Below are positions 44,494 to 52,808 of a stretch of 64,000 bases of DNA, one piece after another. This DNA is from Tsukamurella pseudospumae. GTDB taxonomy: Bacteria; Actinomycetota; Actinomycetes; Mycobacteriales; Mycobacteriaceae. Where the stretch lies: the NCBI RefSeq assembly GCF_001575205.1, contig NZ_LSRE01000006.1, forward strand, positions 1-64,000, in the 5' to 3' direction. The translations under genes were made by a program, and so were the position numbers. The notes below the pieces were generated by a model. It did not search any database. It was not told where the DNA came from and saw only the letters and a program-made list of their open reading frames with translations. The stretch's first letter is position 1, and every line of letters begins with the position of its first letter.

Positions 44494-47013
44494 ATGACCG
44501 ACGACACGCCGCTGTGGATCGCCGTCCGCGGGGCGCGGGTGCACAACCTCCGCTCCCTGGACGTCGACGTGCCGCTGCGCCGGCTCGTGGCGATCGCGGG
44601 CGTGTCCGGCAGCGGTAAGTCCTCGCTGGCGATGGGCGTGCTCTACGCGGAGGGCTCGCGCCGGTACCTGGAGGCGCTCTCCACGTACACCCGTCGCCGG
44701 ATGGCGCAGGCGCCGCGGGCCGCCGTCGATTCGGTGGAGCACGTCCCCGCCGCGCTCGCCCTGCGGCAGCGGCCCGGCGTCCCCGGCGTGCGCAGCACCT
44801 TCGGGACCAGCACCGAGCTGCTGAACGTGTTGCGGCTCATGTTCTCCCGGCTCGCCGCGCATCGCTGCCCGAACGGCCACTACGTCGATCCGACCATCGA
44901 CGTCGCGATCGGACTCGACCTCACCTGCCCCGTCTGCGGGGCCGTCTTCACCCCGCCCGGCGCGGAGTCACTGGCCTTCAACTCCGACGGTGCCTGCCCC
45001 ACCTGCTCGGGGACGGGAACCGTCCGCGAGATCGACGGTGCCGCACTGGTACCGGATCCCACGAGGACCATCGCCGACGGTGCCGTCGCGCCCTGGTCGA
45101 TGATGGGTCTGACTGTGATGCCGCAGGTGGTCGCGGAGATGGGGGTCCGCACCGATGTGCCCTTCGGTGAGCTGACCGACGACGAGAAGCAGGTGGTGCT
45201 GCACGGTCCCGCGGAGAAGCGCCACATCACGGTGCCCTCGAAGAACGGCAAGCTGTTCGAGCTGAACTTCACGTACCGGAACGCGACGACCGCGGTGCAG
45301 GAGGCGCTGGACAAGGCGGCCACCGAATCCGGGCTCGGTCGCATCGAGCGCTTCCTCTACTCGGGTCCGTGTCCCGACTGCCGCGGTACCCGCCTGAGCC
45401 CCGCCGCGCGAGCGCCGCGCATCGGCGACCTCGGCCTCGCGGACGTCACCGCGATGACCCTCGACGAGGTGGTCGCGTGGGCGCCGGGCACCGTCGAACC
45501 GCTCCCGGCCGACATGCGCGAGATGGCCGGAATCCTCGTCGACACCCTGGAATCCATCGCGCGCCGCCTGTTGGAACTGGGCCTCGGGTACCTCGGCCTG
45601 GACCGTGCCGCGGCCACCCTCTCCACCGGTGAGCGGCAGCGGGTGCAGCTCGCGCGGGCGGTCCGCAACCGCACCACCGGGGTGCTGTACGTGCTGGACG
45701 AGCCGTCGGTCGGCCTGCACCCGGCCAACGTCGAGGGCCTGCTCGGCGTGGTGCGGGACCTGTTGCGGGACGGCAACTCCGTGGTCGTCGTCGATCACGA
45801 TCTGGACGTCGTACGCGAGGCGGAGCACCTCGTCGAGATCGGCCCCGGTTCCGGCGCGGAGGGCGGCCGCCTGATCGCGCAGGGCACCGTCGCCGAGATC
45901 GAGCGCGACCCGGACTCCGTGCTGGGCGACTATCTCGCGGGCCGCGTGCCGGTTCGCACGCGGCCCCGTATCGCCGACGACGAGGTCTTCGCGCGGGGCC
46001 GGGTCCACCTCGAGACGGCCCCGATCCACACCGTGCACGCTCTGTCGGTCGACCTGCCCGTCGGTCGGATCACCACGGTGACGGGCGTTTCCGGCTCGGG
46101 CAAGTCGACGCTGGTACTCGAGGCGTTGGTGCCTGCGCTGGCCGCCGCGGCGGAGGGCGAACCCCTTCGTGCTCCGGTGACCGCCCTGGACGCGCCGGGC
46201 CTCGGCCGGGTGAACCTGGTGGACGCCACGCCGATCGGCGTCAACGTGCGCTCGACGGTCGCGACTTACAGCGGCGTCCTCGACGACCTGCGGCGCGAGT
46301 ACGCCAAGACCGCCGCGGCCAAGGACCTGAGCCTGAAAGCCGGTGCCTTCTCCTACAACACGGGATCGCTGCGCTGTCCGCGGTGCGAGGGCACGGGGCA
46401 GGTCTCGCTCGACGTGCAGTTCCTCCCCGACGTCGACATCGAATGCCCGGTCTGCCTGGGCCGACGGTACGCCCCCGAGGCCTGGGCGGTGCGCTGGCCG
46501 GAAGGGCAGTCCGACGGTGCCGCCCTCGCCCTGCCGGACCTTTTGGCGCTCAGCGTCCGCGAGGCCGCCGACGCCGTTCCCGTGCCGCGGATCGCGAAGA
46601 AGCTGCGCACTCTCGACGATCTGGGACTCGGCTACCTGACGCTGGGCGAGGCGACGCCGGCGCTGTCCGGCGGCGAGGCGCAGCGGCTCAAGCTGGCGGG
46701 GGAGCTGGGGCGCGATCAGTCCGACGCCGTCTTCGTGCTCGACGAGCCCTCGGTGGGGCTGCACCCCAAGGACGTCCGCGTGTTGCTCGACGTCCTGCAG
46801 CGGCTCGTCGACCGCGGCGCGACGGTCATCGTCGTCGAGCACGACCTGGACATGATCGCCAACGCCGACCACGTCATCGACCTGGGCCCGGGTGGCGGGG
46901 CCGCGGGCGGCACCGTCGTGGCCCAGGGGACGCCCGAACAGGTCGCGGCCGCCCCCGACAGCGTGACGGGCCGGTTCCTGCGCACGCACCTGGAGCAGCT
47001 CAGTCGAGCGTGA
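44494..47013 (+). CDS. UvrA2-type ABC ATPase lacking the UvrB-binding domain
   Basis: The 839-residue UvrA paralogue has two ABC ATPase modules. Walker A sites are GVSGSGKSS at 36-44 and GVSGSGKST from 531; signatures are [12 protein letters not shown] and [12 protein letters not shown]; Walker B is [11 protein letters not shown], twice. The zinc module CPRCEGTG...CPVCLGRRY is retained, as is CPVCG...CPTCSGTG. The segment between RCPNGH and CPVCG is only ~25 residues, so the UvrB-binding domain (~100+ residues) of housekeeping UvrA is missing. UvrA2-like proteins are linked to tolerance of DNA-binding drugs. Its 3' end overlaps the opposing PPOX gene by 14 nt. Confidence 0.9.
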   Translation: MTDDTPLWIAVRGARVHNLRSLDVDVPLRRLVAIAGVSGSGKSSLAMGVLYAEGSRRYLEALSTYTRRRMAQAPRAAVDSVEHVPAALALRQRPGVPGVRSTFGTSTELLNVLRLMFSRLAAHRCPNGHYVDPTIDVAIGLDLTCPVCGAVFTPPGAESLAFNSDGACPTCSGTGTVREIDGAALVPDPTRTIADGAVAPWSMMGLTVMPQVVAEMGVRTDVPFGELTDDEKQVVLHGPAEKRHITVPSKNGKLFELNFTYRNATTAVQEALDKAATESGLGRIERFLYSGPCPDCRGTRLSPAARAPRIGDLGLADVTAMTLDEVVAWAPGTVEPLPADMREMAGILVDTLESIARRLLELGLGYLGLDRAAATLSTGERQRVQLARAVRNRTTGVLYVLDEPSVGLHPANVEGLLGVVRDLLRDGNSVVVVDHDLDVVREAEHLVEIGPGSGAEGGRLIAQGTVAEIERDPDSVLGDYLAGRVPVRTRPRIADDEVFARGRVHLETAPIHTVHALSVDLPVGRITTVTGVSGSGKSTLVLEALVPALAAAAEGEPLRAPVTALDAPGLGRVNLVDATPIGVNVRSTVATYSGVLDDLRREYAKTAAAKDLSLKAGAFSYNTGSLRCPRCEGTGQVSLDVQFLPDVDIECPVCLGRRYAPEAWAVRWPEGQSDGAALALPDLLALSVREAADAVPVPRIAKKLRTLDDLGLGYLTLGEATPALSGGEAQRLKLAGELGRDQSDAVFVLDEPSVGLHPKDVRVLLDVLQRLVDRGATVIVVEHDLDMIANADHVIDLGPGGGAAGGTVVAQGTPEQVAAAPDSVTGRFLRTHLEQLSRA

Positions 47014-47398
47014 TGACGAGGACTGACTCGTCGGCCCGGCGCCGCGTGAGCGCCGTCTTGAGCGTGCTCCCGAGCCCGATGACGACGGCCTGTAGGCCGT
47101 ACTTCGCGCGCAGCGCGCGGCGGACCGCGGCGATCTCCGGGCCGTCGGCCACGATCGTCGCCCGGCCCGTCACCGTCGGGGCCCCGGGCTCGATGCGGCC
47201 CCGCACATCGCACGGGGTGAGCTCCACGCGCGCGTCGTTCCGCAGGCGTTTGACCTTGCCCGCGTCAGGTGCGGTGGACACGCCGATCCGGCCGTCACCG
47301 AGCGGGACCGTCCAGACCGGGGTCGCGACGCGCTCCCCGGACCTGCGGAAGGTCGCGAGCGAGACGTAGCGGGCGTGACCCGGCTCGAACCCGGTCAT
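47000..47398 (-). CDS. PPOX-class F420-dependent enzyme
   Basis: This is a 132-residue split-barrel protein: [57 protein letters not shown]. This pattern matches the Rv2061-like PPOX class F420-dependent family (TIGR03666), small enzymes or F420 binders of the FMN split-barrel superfamily. The ATG overlaps the stop of the upstream saccharopine-dehydrogenase-like gene (ATGA), so the two act from one transcript. F420 supply is consistent with cofC at 8165-8866. Confidence 0.82.
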   Translation of the reverse strand: MTGFEPGHARYVSLATFRRSGERVATPVWTVPLGDGRIGVSTAPDAGKVKRLRNDARVELTPCDVRGRIEPGAPTVTGRATIVADGPEIAAVRRALRAKYGLQAVVIGLGSTLKTALTRRRADESVLVITLD

Positions 47399-48531
47399 GA
47401 CGCGGCTCCGGCCGCTCCGGAGACCCGGGCGAGCCCGACCTCCGCGCACGCCGTCGGGAAGGCGTCGGCGCCCAGGCCGTCGATCGGCCCGACGACGCCG
47501 GCCGTACGGCCCAGTCCCCGGGCCAGACGGTCCGCCGCCATCGCCATCAGCTCGGCCGTCACGGTGTAGGGCGACGGGCCGTCGACCTCGACCTCCGCGA
47601 GCACCTCGCCCGAGGCCGACCGCGCGACGGCGACGGCGAGGCCGCGCGTCCGGGCGCGCTCGGCCTCGTCGGGACCGCCTGCGGGGCCGACGAACCGGGG
47701 CAGGACCGCGTCGAGCGCGCGCCGGCCGAGCGGGTTGCGGGAGAGCGTCGTCGCGACGAGCGACATCGCCTGCATGGCGCGGGCCAGCTCGGGGAACCAG
47801 CCGTTGAAGACGCGCACGCCCTGCAGCTGCGGGTAGGTGCGGGGCAGCTGAAGCACCTCCGTGCCGGTGGCGAGGATGCCCGCGCGCTCGCGTCCGCGCA
47901 CGGGGAAGCGCACGACCTCCTGCGCCGCGCGCAGATCGGTGAGTGCGCCGCGGCGGAACACCGCCACCGGCAGGCTCATGCCGTCGATCACGGTCTTGCG
48001 CGTGCCCTGGCTCAGGCCGTTCCGCAGCGATCCGGTGGCGAAATAGCCGATGTCCACGGACCGCGCGCGCTCGCCGGCCTCCTCCAGTGCGAGCGACCCC
48101 GCGAGGACGCCGGGCACGTAGTCGTAGCCGAAGGCGGGCAACATGACCGAGCCCGTTTCGCGGGCCTGCGCGTCGTGTCGCCGGTGCAGCTCGCGGACGA
48201 AACCGACCTCGCCGGTCGAGTCCACGTAGTGCGCGCCGGCGCGGGCCGCGGCCTCGGCGGCGACCCACCCGACGCGCTCGAACGGGCCGACGCCGGTGAC
48301 GAGCACGTCGCCCGCGGCGACGAGTGCCCGCACGCTGTCGGGGTCGGAGACGTCCGCTACCTGATACTCCAGGCCGCCGTGCCGTGCGGCGAGTTCGGTC
48401 AGCTTGCCCTCGGATCGGGCGGAGAGGACGGGCCGCAGCCCGCGCGCGACGAGCGCGTCGACGGCGAGGCCGCCCGCGTAGCCGGTGGCCCCGAAGACGA
48501 CGATCCGGCCCGGGGTCTCGGGTGCTGTCAT
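47395..48531 (-). CDS. Saccharopine-dehydrogenase-like / trans-acting enoyl reductase family protein
   Basis: The 378-residue NAD(P)-binding protein starts RIVVFGATGYAGGLAVDALVARG (Rossmann GATGYxG) and continues LVTGVGPFERVGWVAAEAAARAGAHYVDSTGEVGF, typical of the saccharopine-dehydrogenase-like family that includes mycobacterial trans-acting enoyl reductases. A true lysine-pathway enzyme is unlikely. A GAGGAGCACC site precedes the ATG. Substrate unknown; the partner gene encodes an F420/PPOX protein. Confidence 0.8.
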   Translation of the reverse strand: MTAPETPGRIVVFGATGYAGGLAVDALVARGLRPVLSARSEGKLTELAARHGGLEYQVADVSDPDSVRALVAAGDVLVTGVGPFERVGWVAAEAAARAGAHYVDSTGEVGFVRELHRRHDAQARETGSVMLPAFGYDYVPGVLAGSLALEEAGERARSVDIGYFATGSLRNGLSQGTRKTVIDGMSLPVAVFRRGALTDLRAAQEVVRFPVRGRERAGILATGTEVLQLPRTYPQLQGVRVFNGWFPELARAMQAMSLVATTLSRNPLGRRALDAVLPRFVGPAGGPDEAERARTRGLAVAVARSASGEVLAEVEVDGPSPYTVTAELMAMAADRLARGLGRTAGVVGPIDGLGADAFPTACAEVGLARVSGAAGAAS

Positions 48532-48556
48532 GGTGGTGCTCCTCGGTGGGGACGGG

Positions 48557-50158
48557 TCAGCGTGCGCCGACGGACTTCCAGATGCGCAGTGCTGTGGTGA
48601 TGGTGGGTGCCCACATCTTCCACGGGACGCCGGCGGGCGGGTAGAAGTTCAGGCGGGCCTGATGCGCAACGGTCTGCGCCTCGGTGTACTTGAGCAGGCC
48701 CTCGACGCCGTGCCGGCGGCCGAGGCCAGAGTCGCCCATGCCGCCCATGGGGGAGTCGATGCTGCCCCAGGCCGCGGCGAAGGCGTCGTTGATGTTGACG
48801 GTGCCGGTGCGCAGCCGGGCCGCGACCGCGCCGGCGCGGCGTGCGTCGCGTCCCCACACGCTGCTGTTGAGGCCGTAGACGGTGTCGTTGGCCCGCGCGA
48901 TCGCCTCCTCGTCGTCGGCCACGGTGTAGATCGAGACGACGGGGCCGAAGGTCTCGTGCGCGTACAGCGTCATCTCCGGGGTGACGCCGGTGAGGATCGT
49001 CGGCTCGAAGAACAGCGGGCCGAGGTCCGGGCGGGCGCGGCCGCCGGCCAGCAACGTCGCGCCCTTGGCGACGGCGTCGGCGACGTGCTCGGTCACGGTG
49101 GCCAGCTGCTTCTCCGTGGTGAGGCTGCCCACGGCCTTGCTGAAGTCATAGGCGGCACCGATCTCGAGGGCGCGGGTGCGGTCCACGAACTTCGCGACGA
49201 ACTCGTCCCGCACCGAGGCGGCGACGTACATCCGCTCCACGGACACGCAGAGCTGGCCCGCGGACGGGAAGGCCGCGGCGACCGCGCCCGCGGCGGCGCG
49301 GTCCAGGTCGGCATCGTCGAGGACGAGCATCGCGTTCTTGCCGCCCAACTCGAGTGAGGCGCCGATCAGGCGCTCCCCGGCGTCGCGGGCGATCTGCCGG
49401 CCGGTCGCGGTGGATCCGGTGAACATCATGTAGTCCGCGCCCGCCATGAGGGCGTCGCCGATCGAGCTGCCGCGCCCTACGACCATCTGCCAGACATCGG
49501 CCGGGAGACCGGCCTCGTACATCAGGTCGAGGGCCCACAGTGCGGTGAGCGCAGTCTGCGTGTCGGGCTTCTGGACCACGGCGTTGCCGGCCATGAGGGC
49601 GGCGATCGCGTCGGTGGCGGCCATCGACAGCGGGTAGTTCCACGGCGAGATGATCGCGACGACGCCCTTCGGATGGTGCAGCTCCGTGGTGCGGGTGAGC
49701 AGGGGGAGTGCGCCGTTCCGGCGGTGCGGAGCGAGCGCCTTCGGCCCGGTGCGCGCGTAGTAGCGCGCGGCGATCGCGGCATCGGCGATTTCGAGGTAGG
49801 CGTCGCGGCGGGTCTTGCCGTTCTCCGCCTGCATGAGGTCGAGGCCGGTGGCCTGGCGTTCCAGGACGAGGTCGTGGAAGCGGAGCAGGACCTTCGCGCG
49901 GTCGGCGGCGGGGGTCGCCGCCCAGTCCGCCTGGGCGCGGCGGGCGCGGGCGTAGGCGTCCTCGACGTCCGTCGGGGTCGAGACGGGGAGATCCGCGAGC
50001 GGCGCAGCGGTGTACGGCGCGGTGGTGACGGTGCGCGCGGCGTCGGGTCCGGCGCTCACGCGGGCCGCCAGACGGTGGAGCGCGGCGCTCGTCAGCGAGG
50101 CCGGCAGTACGGGAGTGGTGGTGGTCGTCGGGGTGACGACCGATGCTGTCGAGGTCAT
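48557..50158 (-). CDS. Aldehyde dehydrogenase (succinate-semialdehyde dehydrogenase-like)
   Basis: This is a 533-residue NAD(P)-dependent aldehyde dehydrogenase. It shows GVVAIISPWNYPLSMAATDAI, FTGSTATGRQIA, the Glu motif SLELGGKNAMLV, and the catalytic Cys304 in AGQLCVSVERMYV, where the Arg after the Cys segment resembles mycobacterial GabD2-type enzymes. The N terminus has a Thr-rich stretch. The ATG at 50158 follows GGAG. It is divergent from a DJ-1/PfpI gene; both promoters overlap related inverted repeats, so they are probably co-regulated in aldehyde handling. Confidence 0.88.
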   Translation of the reverse strand: MTSTASVVTPTTTTTPVLPASLTSAALHRLAARVSAGPDAARTVTTAPYTAAPLADLPVSTPTDVEDAYARARRAQADWAATPAADRAKVLLRFHDLVLERQATGLDLMQAENGKTRRDAYLEIADAAIAARYYARTGPKALAPHRRNGALPLLTRTTELHHPKGVVAIISPWNYPLSMAATDAIAALMAGNAVVQKPDTQTALTALWALDLMYEAGLPADVWQMVVGRGSSIGDALMAGADYMMFTGSTATGRQIARDAGERLIGASLELGGKNAMLVLDDADLDRAAAGAVAAAFPSAGQLCVSVERMYVAASVRDEFVAKFVDRTRALEIGAAYDFSKAVGSLTTEKQLATVTEHVADAVAKGATLLAGGRARPDLGPLFFEPTILTGVTPEMTLYAHETFGPVVSIYTVADDEEAIARANDTVYGLNSSVWGRDARRAGAVAARLRTGTVNINDAFAAAWGSIDSPMGGMGDSGLGRRHGVEGLLKYTEAQTVAHQARLNFYPPAGVPWKMWAPTITTALRIWKSVGAR

Positions 50159-50182
50159 GGTCTCCGGGCTCCTCGCCGTTCG

Positions 50183-50225
50183 ATGTATGCGTTGCTTACA
50201 TGAGGCTAGACAGCTCATGTAAGCA
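50183..50225. promoter_or_regulatory. Nested inverted repeats, probable operator of the aldehyde dehydrogenase gene
   Basis: Perfect 12-bp arms TGCTTACATGAG (50193-50204) and CTCATGTAAGCA (50214-50225) flank a 9-bp spacer. A second palindrome, ATGTATGC-GTT-GCTTACAT (50183-50201), shares the left arm. The repeats cover the -10 box and most of the promoter spacer of the minus-strand promoter. Confidence 0.75.
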
Positions 50226-50232
50226 CTGTCAA
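50203..50232 (-). promoter_or_regulatory. Promoter of the aldehyde dehydrogenase gene
   Basis: On the minus strand a consensus TTGACA (50232-50227) and a TAGCCT -10 (50208-50203) are 18 bp apart. Confidence 0.65.
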
Positions 50233-50258
50233 CACCTGAGTGGTATCTCACGCGGGGA

Positions 50259-50287
50259 TTGACGGCCGCAGGGGCGCCGCCTAATGT
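50259..50287 (+). promoter_or_regulatory. Promoter of the DJ-1/PfpI gene
   Basis: TTGACG (50259-50264) and TAATGT (50282-50287) are separated by 17 bp. The -10 box overlaps the operator-like site at 50284-50302. Confidence 0.65.
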
Positions 50288-50302
50288 AAGCGCTGCACAC
50301 AT
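50284..50302 (+). promoter_or_regulatory. Second operator-like site (ATGTAAGC-GCT-GCACACAT)
   Basis: This has the same 8-3-8 layout as the site at 50183-50201, with six of eight positions symmetric. It overlaps the -10 box of the plus-strand gene, so one regulator could control both divergent promoters. Confidence 0.6.
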
Positions 50303-50360
50303 CGCAGGTCGCGGCTCTCACGGCGATCGGAACGAACCACTCTCCAGGAGGCATCGCCCC

Positions 50361-51047
50361 ATGTCGAAGCGCATTCTCAATGTCGTCACCAATGTCGGCC
50401 ACTACGACGATCCGTCGCACAAGACCGGCCTGTGGCTCTCCGAGCTCACGCACGCCTGGCACGTCTTCGAGGAGGCCGGCTACGAGCAGGTGCTGGTGAG
50501 CCCCCAGGGCGGCGCGTCCCCGCTGGAGCCGCGGTCGCTGAAGTTTCCCAACTACGACAAGACCGCGAAGGCCTGGCACGCCGACCCCGCGAAGATGGCA
50601 CTGCTGGAGAACACGTTGAGCCCCGACGACATCGATTCGGCGGACTTCGATGCGATCTTCTTCACCGGCGGCCACGCGGTGATGTACGACTTCCCGGGGA
50701 GCGAAGGGCTGCAGCGGATCTCACGCGAGCTCTACGAGCGCGGCGACATCGTCTCCTCGGTGTGCCACGGCTACTGCGGGCTGCTCGACACCACGCTGTC
50801 GAACGGCGAGTACCTCATCAAGGGCCGCAACATGACCGGGTTCGCCTGGCAGGAAGAGGTCCTCGCCCGCGTCGACAAGCTGGTGCCGTACAACGCCGAG
50901 GAGCGGTGCAAGGAGCGCGGCGCTTCCTACCAGAAGGCCAAGCTGCCCTTCGTTTCGTACACCGTCGTCGACGGGAACCTCATCACCGGCCAGAACCCGG
51001 GCTCCGCCAAGGCGACCGCGCAGAAGGTCGCCGCGGCCCTGCGCTGA
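50361..51047 (+). CDS. DJ-1/PfpI family protein (class I glutamine amidotransferase-like)
   Basis: The 228-residue protein has DSADFDAIFFTGGHAVMYDFPGS and the nucleophile elbow IVSSVCHGYCGLL with Cys135, like Hsp31/ThiJ glyoxalase-III or chaperone-type proteins. PYNAEERCKERGASY and ITGQNPGSAKATA are typical of the C-terminal half. Aldehyde or glyoxal detoxification is the likely role (inference), fitting the divergent aldehyde dehydrogenase. The ATG has AGGAGG at 50346-50351. Confidence 0.88.
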   Translation: MSKRILNVVTNVGHYDDPSHKTGLWLSELTHAWHVFEEAGYEQVLVSPQGGASPLEPRSLKFPNYDKTAKAWHADPAKMALLENTLSPDDIDSADFDAIFFTGGHAVMYDFPGSEGLQRISRELYERGDIVSSVCHGYCGLLDTTLSNGEYLIKGRNMTGFAWQEEVLARVDKLVPYNAEERCKERGASYQKAKLPFVSYTVVDGNLITGQNPGSAKATAQKVAAALR

Positions 51048-51067
51048 GTGTGTGACAGGCTCGGGCC

Positions 51068-51493
51068 ATGCCGAGCCAGGTCCGATTGATCCGTTCGTCC
51101 GCGCTGAGCGACGTGGCGCAGTACGCCTACGCCGCGACCGCGCCGGCGCAGGCGCGGCTGATCTTCCTCGCGGGCGCGTGCCCCCTGGCGCTCGACGGCG
51201 GCACCGTCGGGCCCGGTGACTACGCGGCGCAGGCGGCGCGGTGCGTCGAGAACCTGGTCCTCGCCCTGGACGCGGCGGGCGCGACCCTGCAGGACGTGAT
51301 CCACACTCGCGTCCTGGTCGCGTCGATGCGTCAGCACGACCTCGTCACCGCGTGGGACGTGGTCCGGTCCGCGTTCGGTGACCATGACGTGCCCAGCACG
51401 CTCATGGGCGTCACGGTGCTGGGCTACGACGACCAGCTGGTCGAGATCGAGGCCGTGGCAGCGGTGACGGACTCCGCTCAGGACCAGCCGTAG
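51068..51493 (+). CDS. RidA/YjgF-family protein
   Basis: The 141-residue protein has the RidA core: FLAGACPLALDGGTVGPGDYAAQAARCVENLVLALDAAGATLQDVIHTRVLV. RidA enzymes hydrolyse reactive enamines/imines from PLP enzymes. The C-terminal MGVTVLGYDDQLVEIEAVAAV keeps the usual Glu. It is 20 bp after the DJ-1 gene and may share its transcript, making a small reactive-metabolite defence group. Its end overlaps the opposing MazF-like gene by 16 nt. Confidence 0.88.
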   Translation: MPSQVRLIRSSALSDVAQYAYAATAPAQARLIFLAGACPLALDGGTVGPGDYAAQAARCVENLVLALDAAGATLQDVIHTRVLVASMRQHDLVTAWDVVRSAFGDHDVPSTLMGVTVLGYDDQLVEIEAVAAVTDSAQDQP

Positions 51494-52092
51494 TCGTCGC
51501 GCAGGCGCTGGGCGACGGACTCGAAGCGACGTCGGTCCAGAACCGCGCCCTCGCGGCGGATGCCGTCCTCGGGCACGTCCAGGACCCGGTCGAGCCGCAC
51601 CCACGACGGGCGACGGTCCTCGTCCCACGGGCCGGAGCCGATGCCGACCCACTCCGGGTCGCCCATGTGCTTGTCCTGGCTGGAGAGCATCAGGCCCAGC
51701 AGTGCCACGCCGGAGCGGCCCACCACGAGCACGGGCCGGTCCTTGCCGTGGCCGGCGTTCGGCCCCGTCGTCTCCTCGAACTCGACCCAGGTCCACACGA
51801 CCTCGCCCGGATCGGCCTGCCCGTCCAGTTGGGGCGCGTAGGCGATGGACCGGGCCATCAGCTCGGTCCGCGTCGAGGTGCGGGTCACGGGCCGCCCAGG
51901 GGTGAACTCCTTGGGCTCCGACGGTGCCTCCAGGCCGAGGGCTTGATTCACCGTCTGGGTGACCACCTGGGTGATCGCCTCCCGGCCGGCGCGGACGGGA
52001 GGGCTGTTCACGACCTGCGCCGCGAGCCGGGGGCCGTGCTCGCGCGCGAGCTTGGCCGCCACGGCCGCGAAGCGGGTGAAGTCGTTCGCCAT
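51478..52092 (-). CDS. PemK/MazF-like protein with long N-terminal extension
   Basis: The 204-residue protein has ~90 N-terminal helical residues followed by a PemK/MazF-like barrel: VVWTWVEFEETTGPNAGHGKDRPVLVVGRSGVALLGLMLSSQDK. The toxin family cleaves RNA, but the usual small antitoxin gene is absent on either side, so an endoribonuclease toxin role is unproven. The ATG at 52092 is 6 nt after a TATCCT box (leaderless). Confidence 0.78.
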   Translation of the reverse strand: MANDFTRFAAVAAKLAREHGPRLAAQVVNSPPVRAGREAITQVVTQTVNQALGLEAPSEPKEFTPGRPVTRTSTRTELMARSIAYAPQLDGQADPGEVVWTWVEFEETTGPNAGHGKDRPVLVVGRSGVALLGLMLSSQDKHMGDPEWVGIGSGPWDEDRRPSWVRLDRVLDVPEDGIRREGAVLDRRRFESVAQRLRDDYGWS

Positions 52093-52098
52093 GGTCCC

Positions 52099-52104
52099 AG
52101 GATA
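52099..52104 (-). promoter_or_regulatory. -10 box of the PemK/MazF-like gene (leaderless)
   Basis: TATCCT on the minus strand ends 6 nt before the ATG at 52092. Confidence 0.5.
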
Positions 52105-52196
52105 GGCCCGCGGGTTCGTGGGGCGCGCGCGACGAATTCCAGCGGCCCCGCTCGTACACACCTGTGACGATCCCTTCCCGAGCACAGGAGAGCACC

Positions 52197-52808
52197 ATGA
52201 CCACCCTTTCCGATACCGACCTGTACGACGCCACCGTCGCCGAGCGCACCCGGATGGCAGGGTTGCTCGACGGCCTCACGCCCGAGCAGTGGGCGGCGGA
52301 CTCCCTCTGCGCGGGTTGGCGGATCCGCGAGGTGGTGGCGCACCTGAACATGACCGACACGCAGACCTTCGAGGAGTTCGGAGCGGCCGTCGCCGAGGCG
52401 GGCGGCGACGTGAACGTCGCGGTCGACCGCACCGCCCGCGCCGATGCCGCCCGCTTCACCGACGCCGAGCTGCTGGCGATCCAGCACGCCCGCGTCGCCA
52501 GCCGGTGGACGCCCGGGCCCGGCGCGACGCAGGGCGCGCTGGCCCACGAGGTGATCCACGGCCTGGACATCACGATCCCGCTCGGGCTGCCGGGTCCGGC
52601 ACCGGAGGTGCTCGCCGCGACGGTGACCGGGTCGAGCGCGGAGGGGCTCGGGTTCTTCGGTGTCGACCTCGCGGGTCTGAGACTCGCGGCCGACGACTCG
52701 GATCTGGTTCTCGGCCACGGCCCACAGGACGTCGCGCTGCCGACGCTCGAGATCGTCCTGATCGCGACCGGCCGACGCCCGGTCCCGACACCCACCGTCG
52801 TGGGATGA
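52197..52808 (+). CDS. Maleylpyruvate isomerase-like, mycothiol-dependent DinB-fold protein
   Basis: The 203-residue protein has the DinB/MDMPI helix bundle: ERTRMAGLLDGLTPEQWAADSLCAGWRIREVVAHLNM with a metal-ligand His, and ALAHEVIHGLDI with more His ligands. The family is mycothiol-dependent or metal-binding; no substrate is evident. AGGAG lies 7 nt before the ATG at 52197. The TGA overlaps the ATG of the ECF sigma factor, an arrangement suggesting that the protein's expression is tied to sigma-factor control. Confidence 0.82.
   Translation: MTTLSDTDLYDATVAERTRMAGLLDGLTPEQWAADSLCAGWRIREVVAHLNMTDTQTFEEFGAAVAEAGGDVNVAVDRTARADAARFTDAELLAIQHARVASRWTPGPGATQGALAHEVIHGLDITIPLGLPGPAPEVLAATVTGSSAEGLGFFGVDLAGLRLAADDSDLVLGHGPQDVALPTLEIVLIATGRRPVPTPTVVG

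Noticed and set aside
44494-47013. Housekeeping UvrA
   Set aside because: It is about 110-130 residues shorter than standard UvrA and lacks the UvrB-binding segment; the main uvrA is expected elsewhere.
47395-48531. Lysine-pathway saccharopine dehydrogenase
   Set aside because: Only the NAD(P)-binding part resembles that family; no lysine-biosynthesis neighbours, and the pattern fits trans-acting enoyl-reductase-like proteins.
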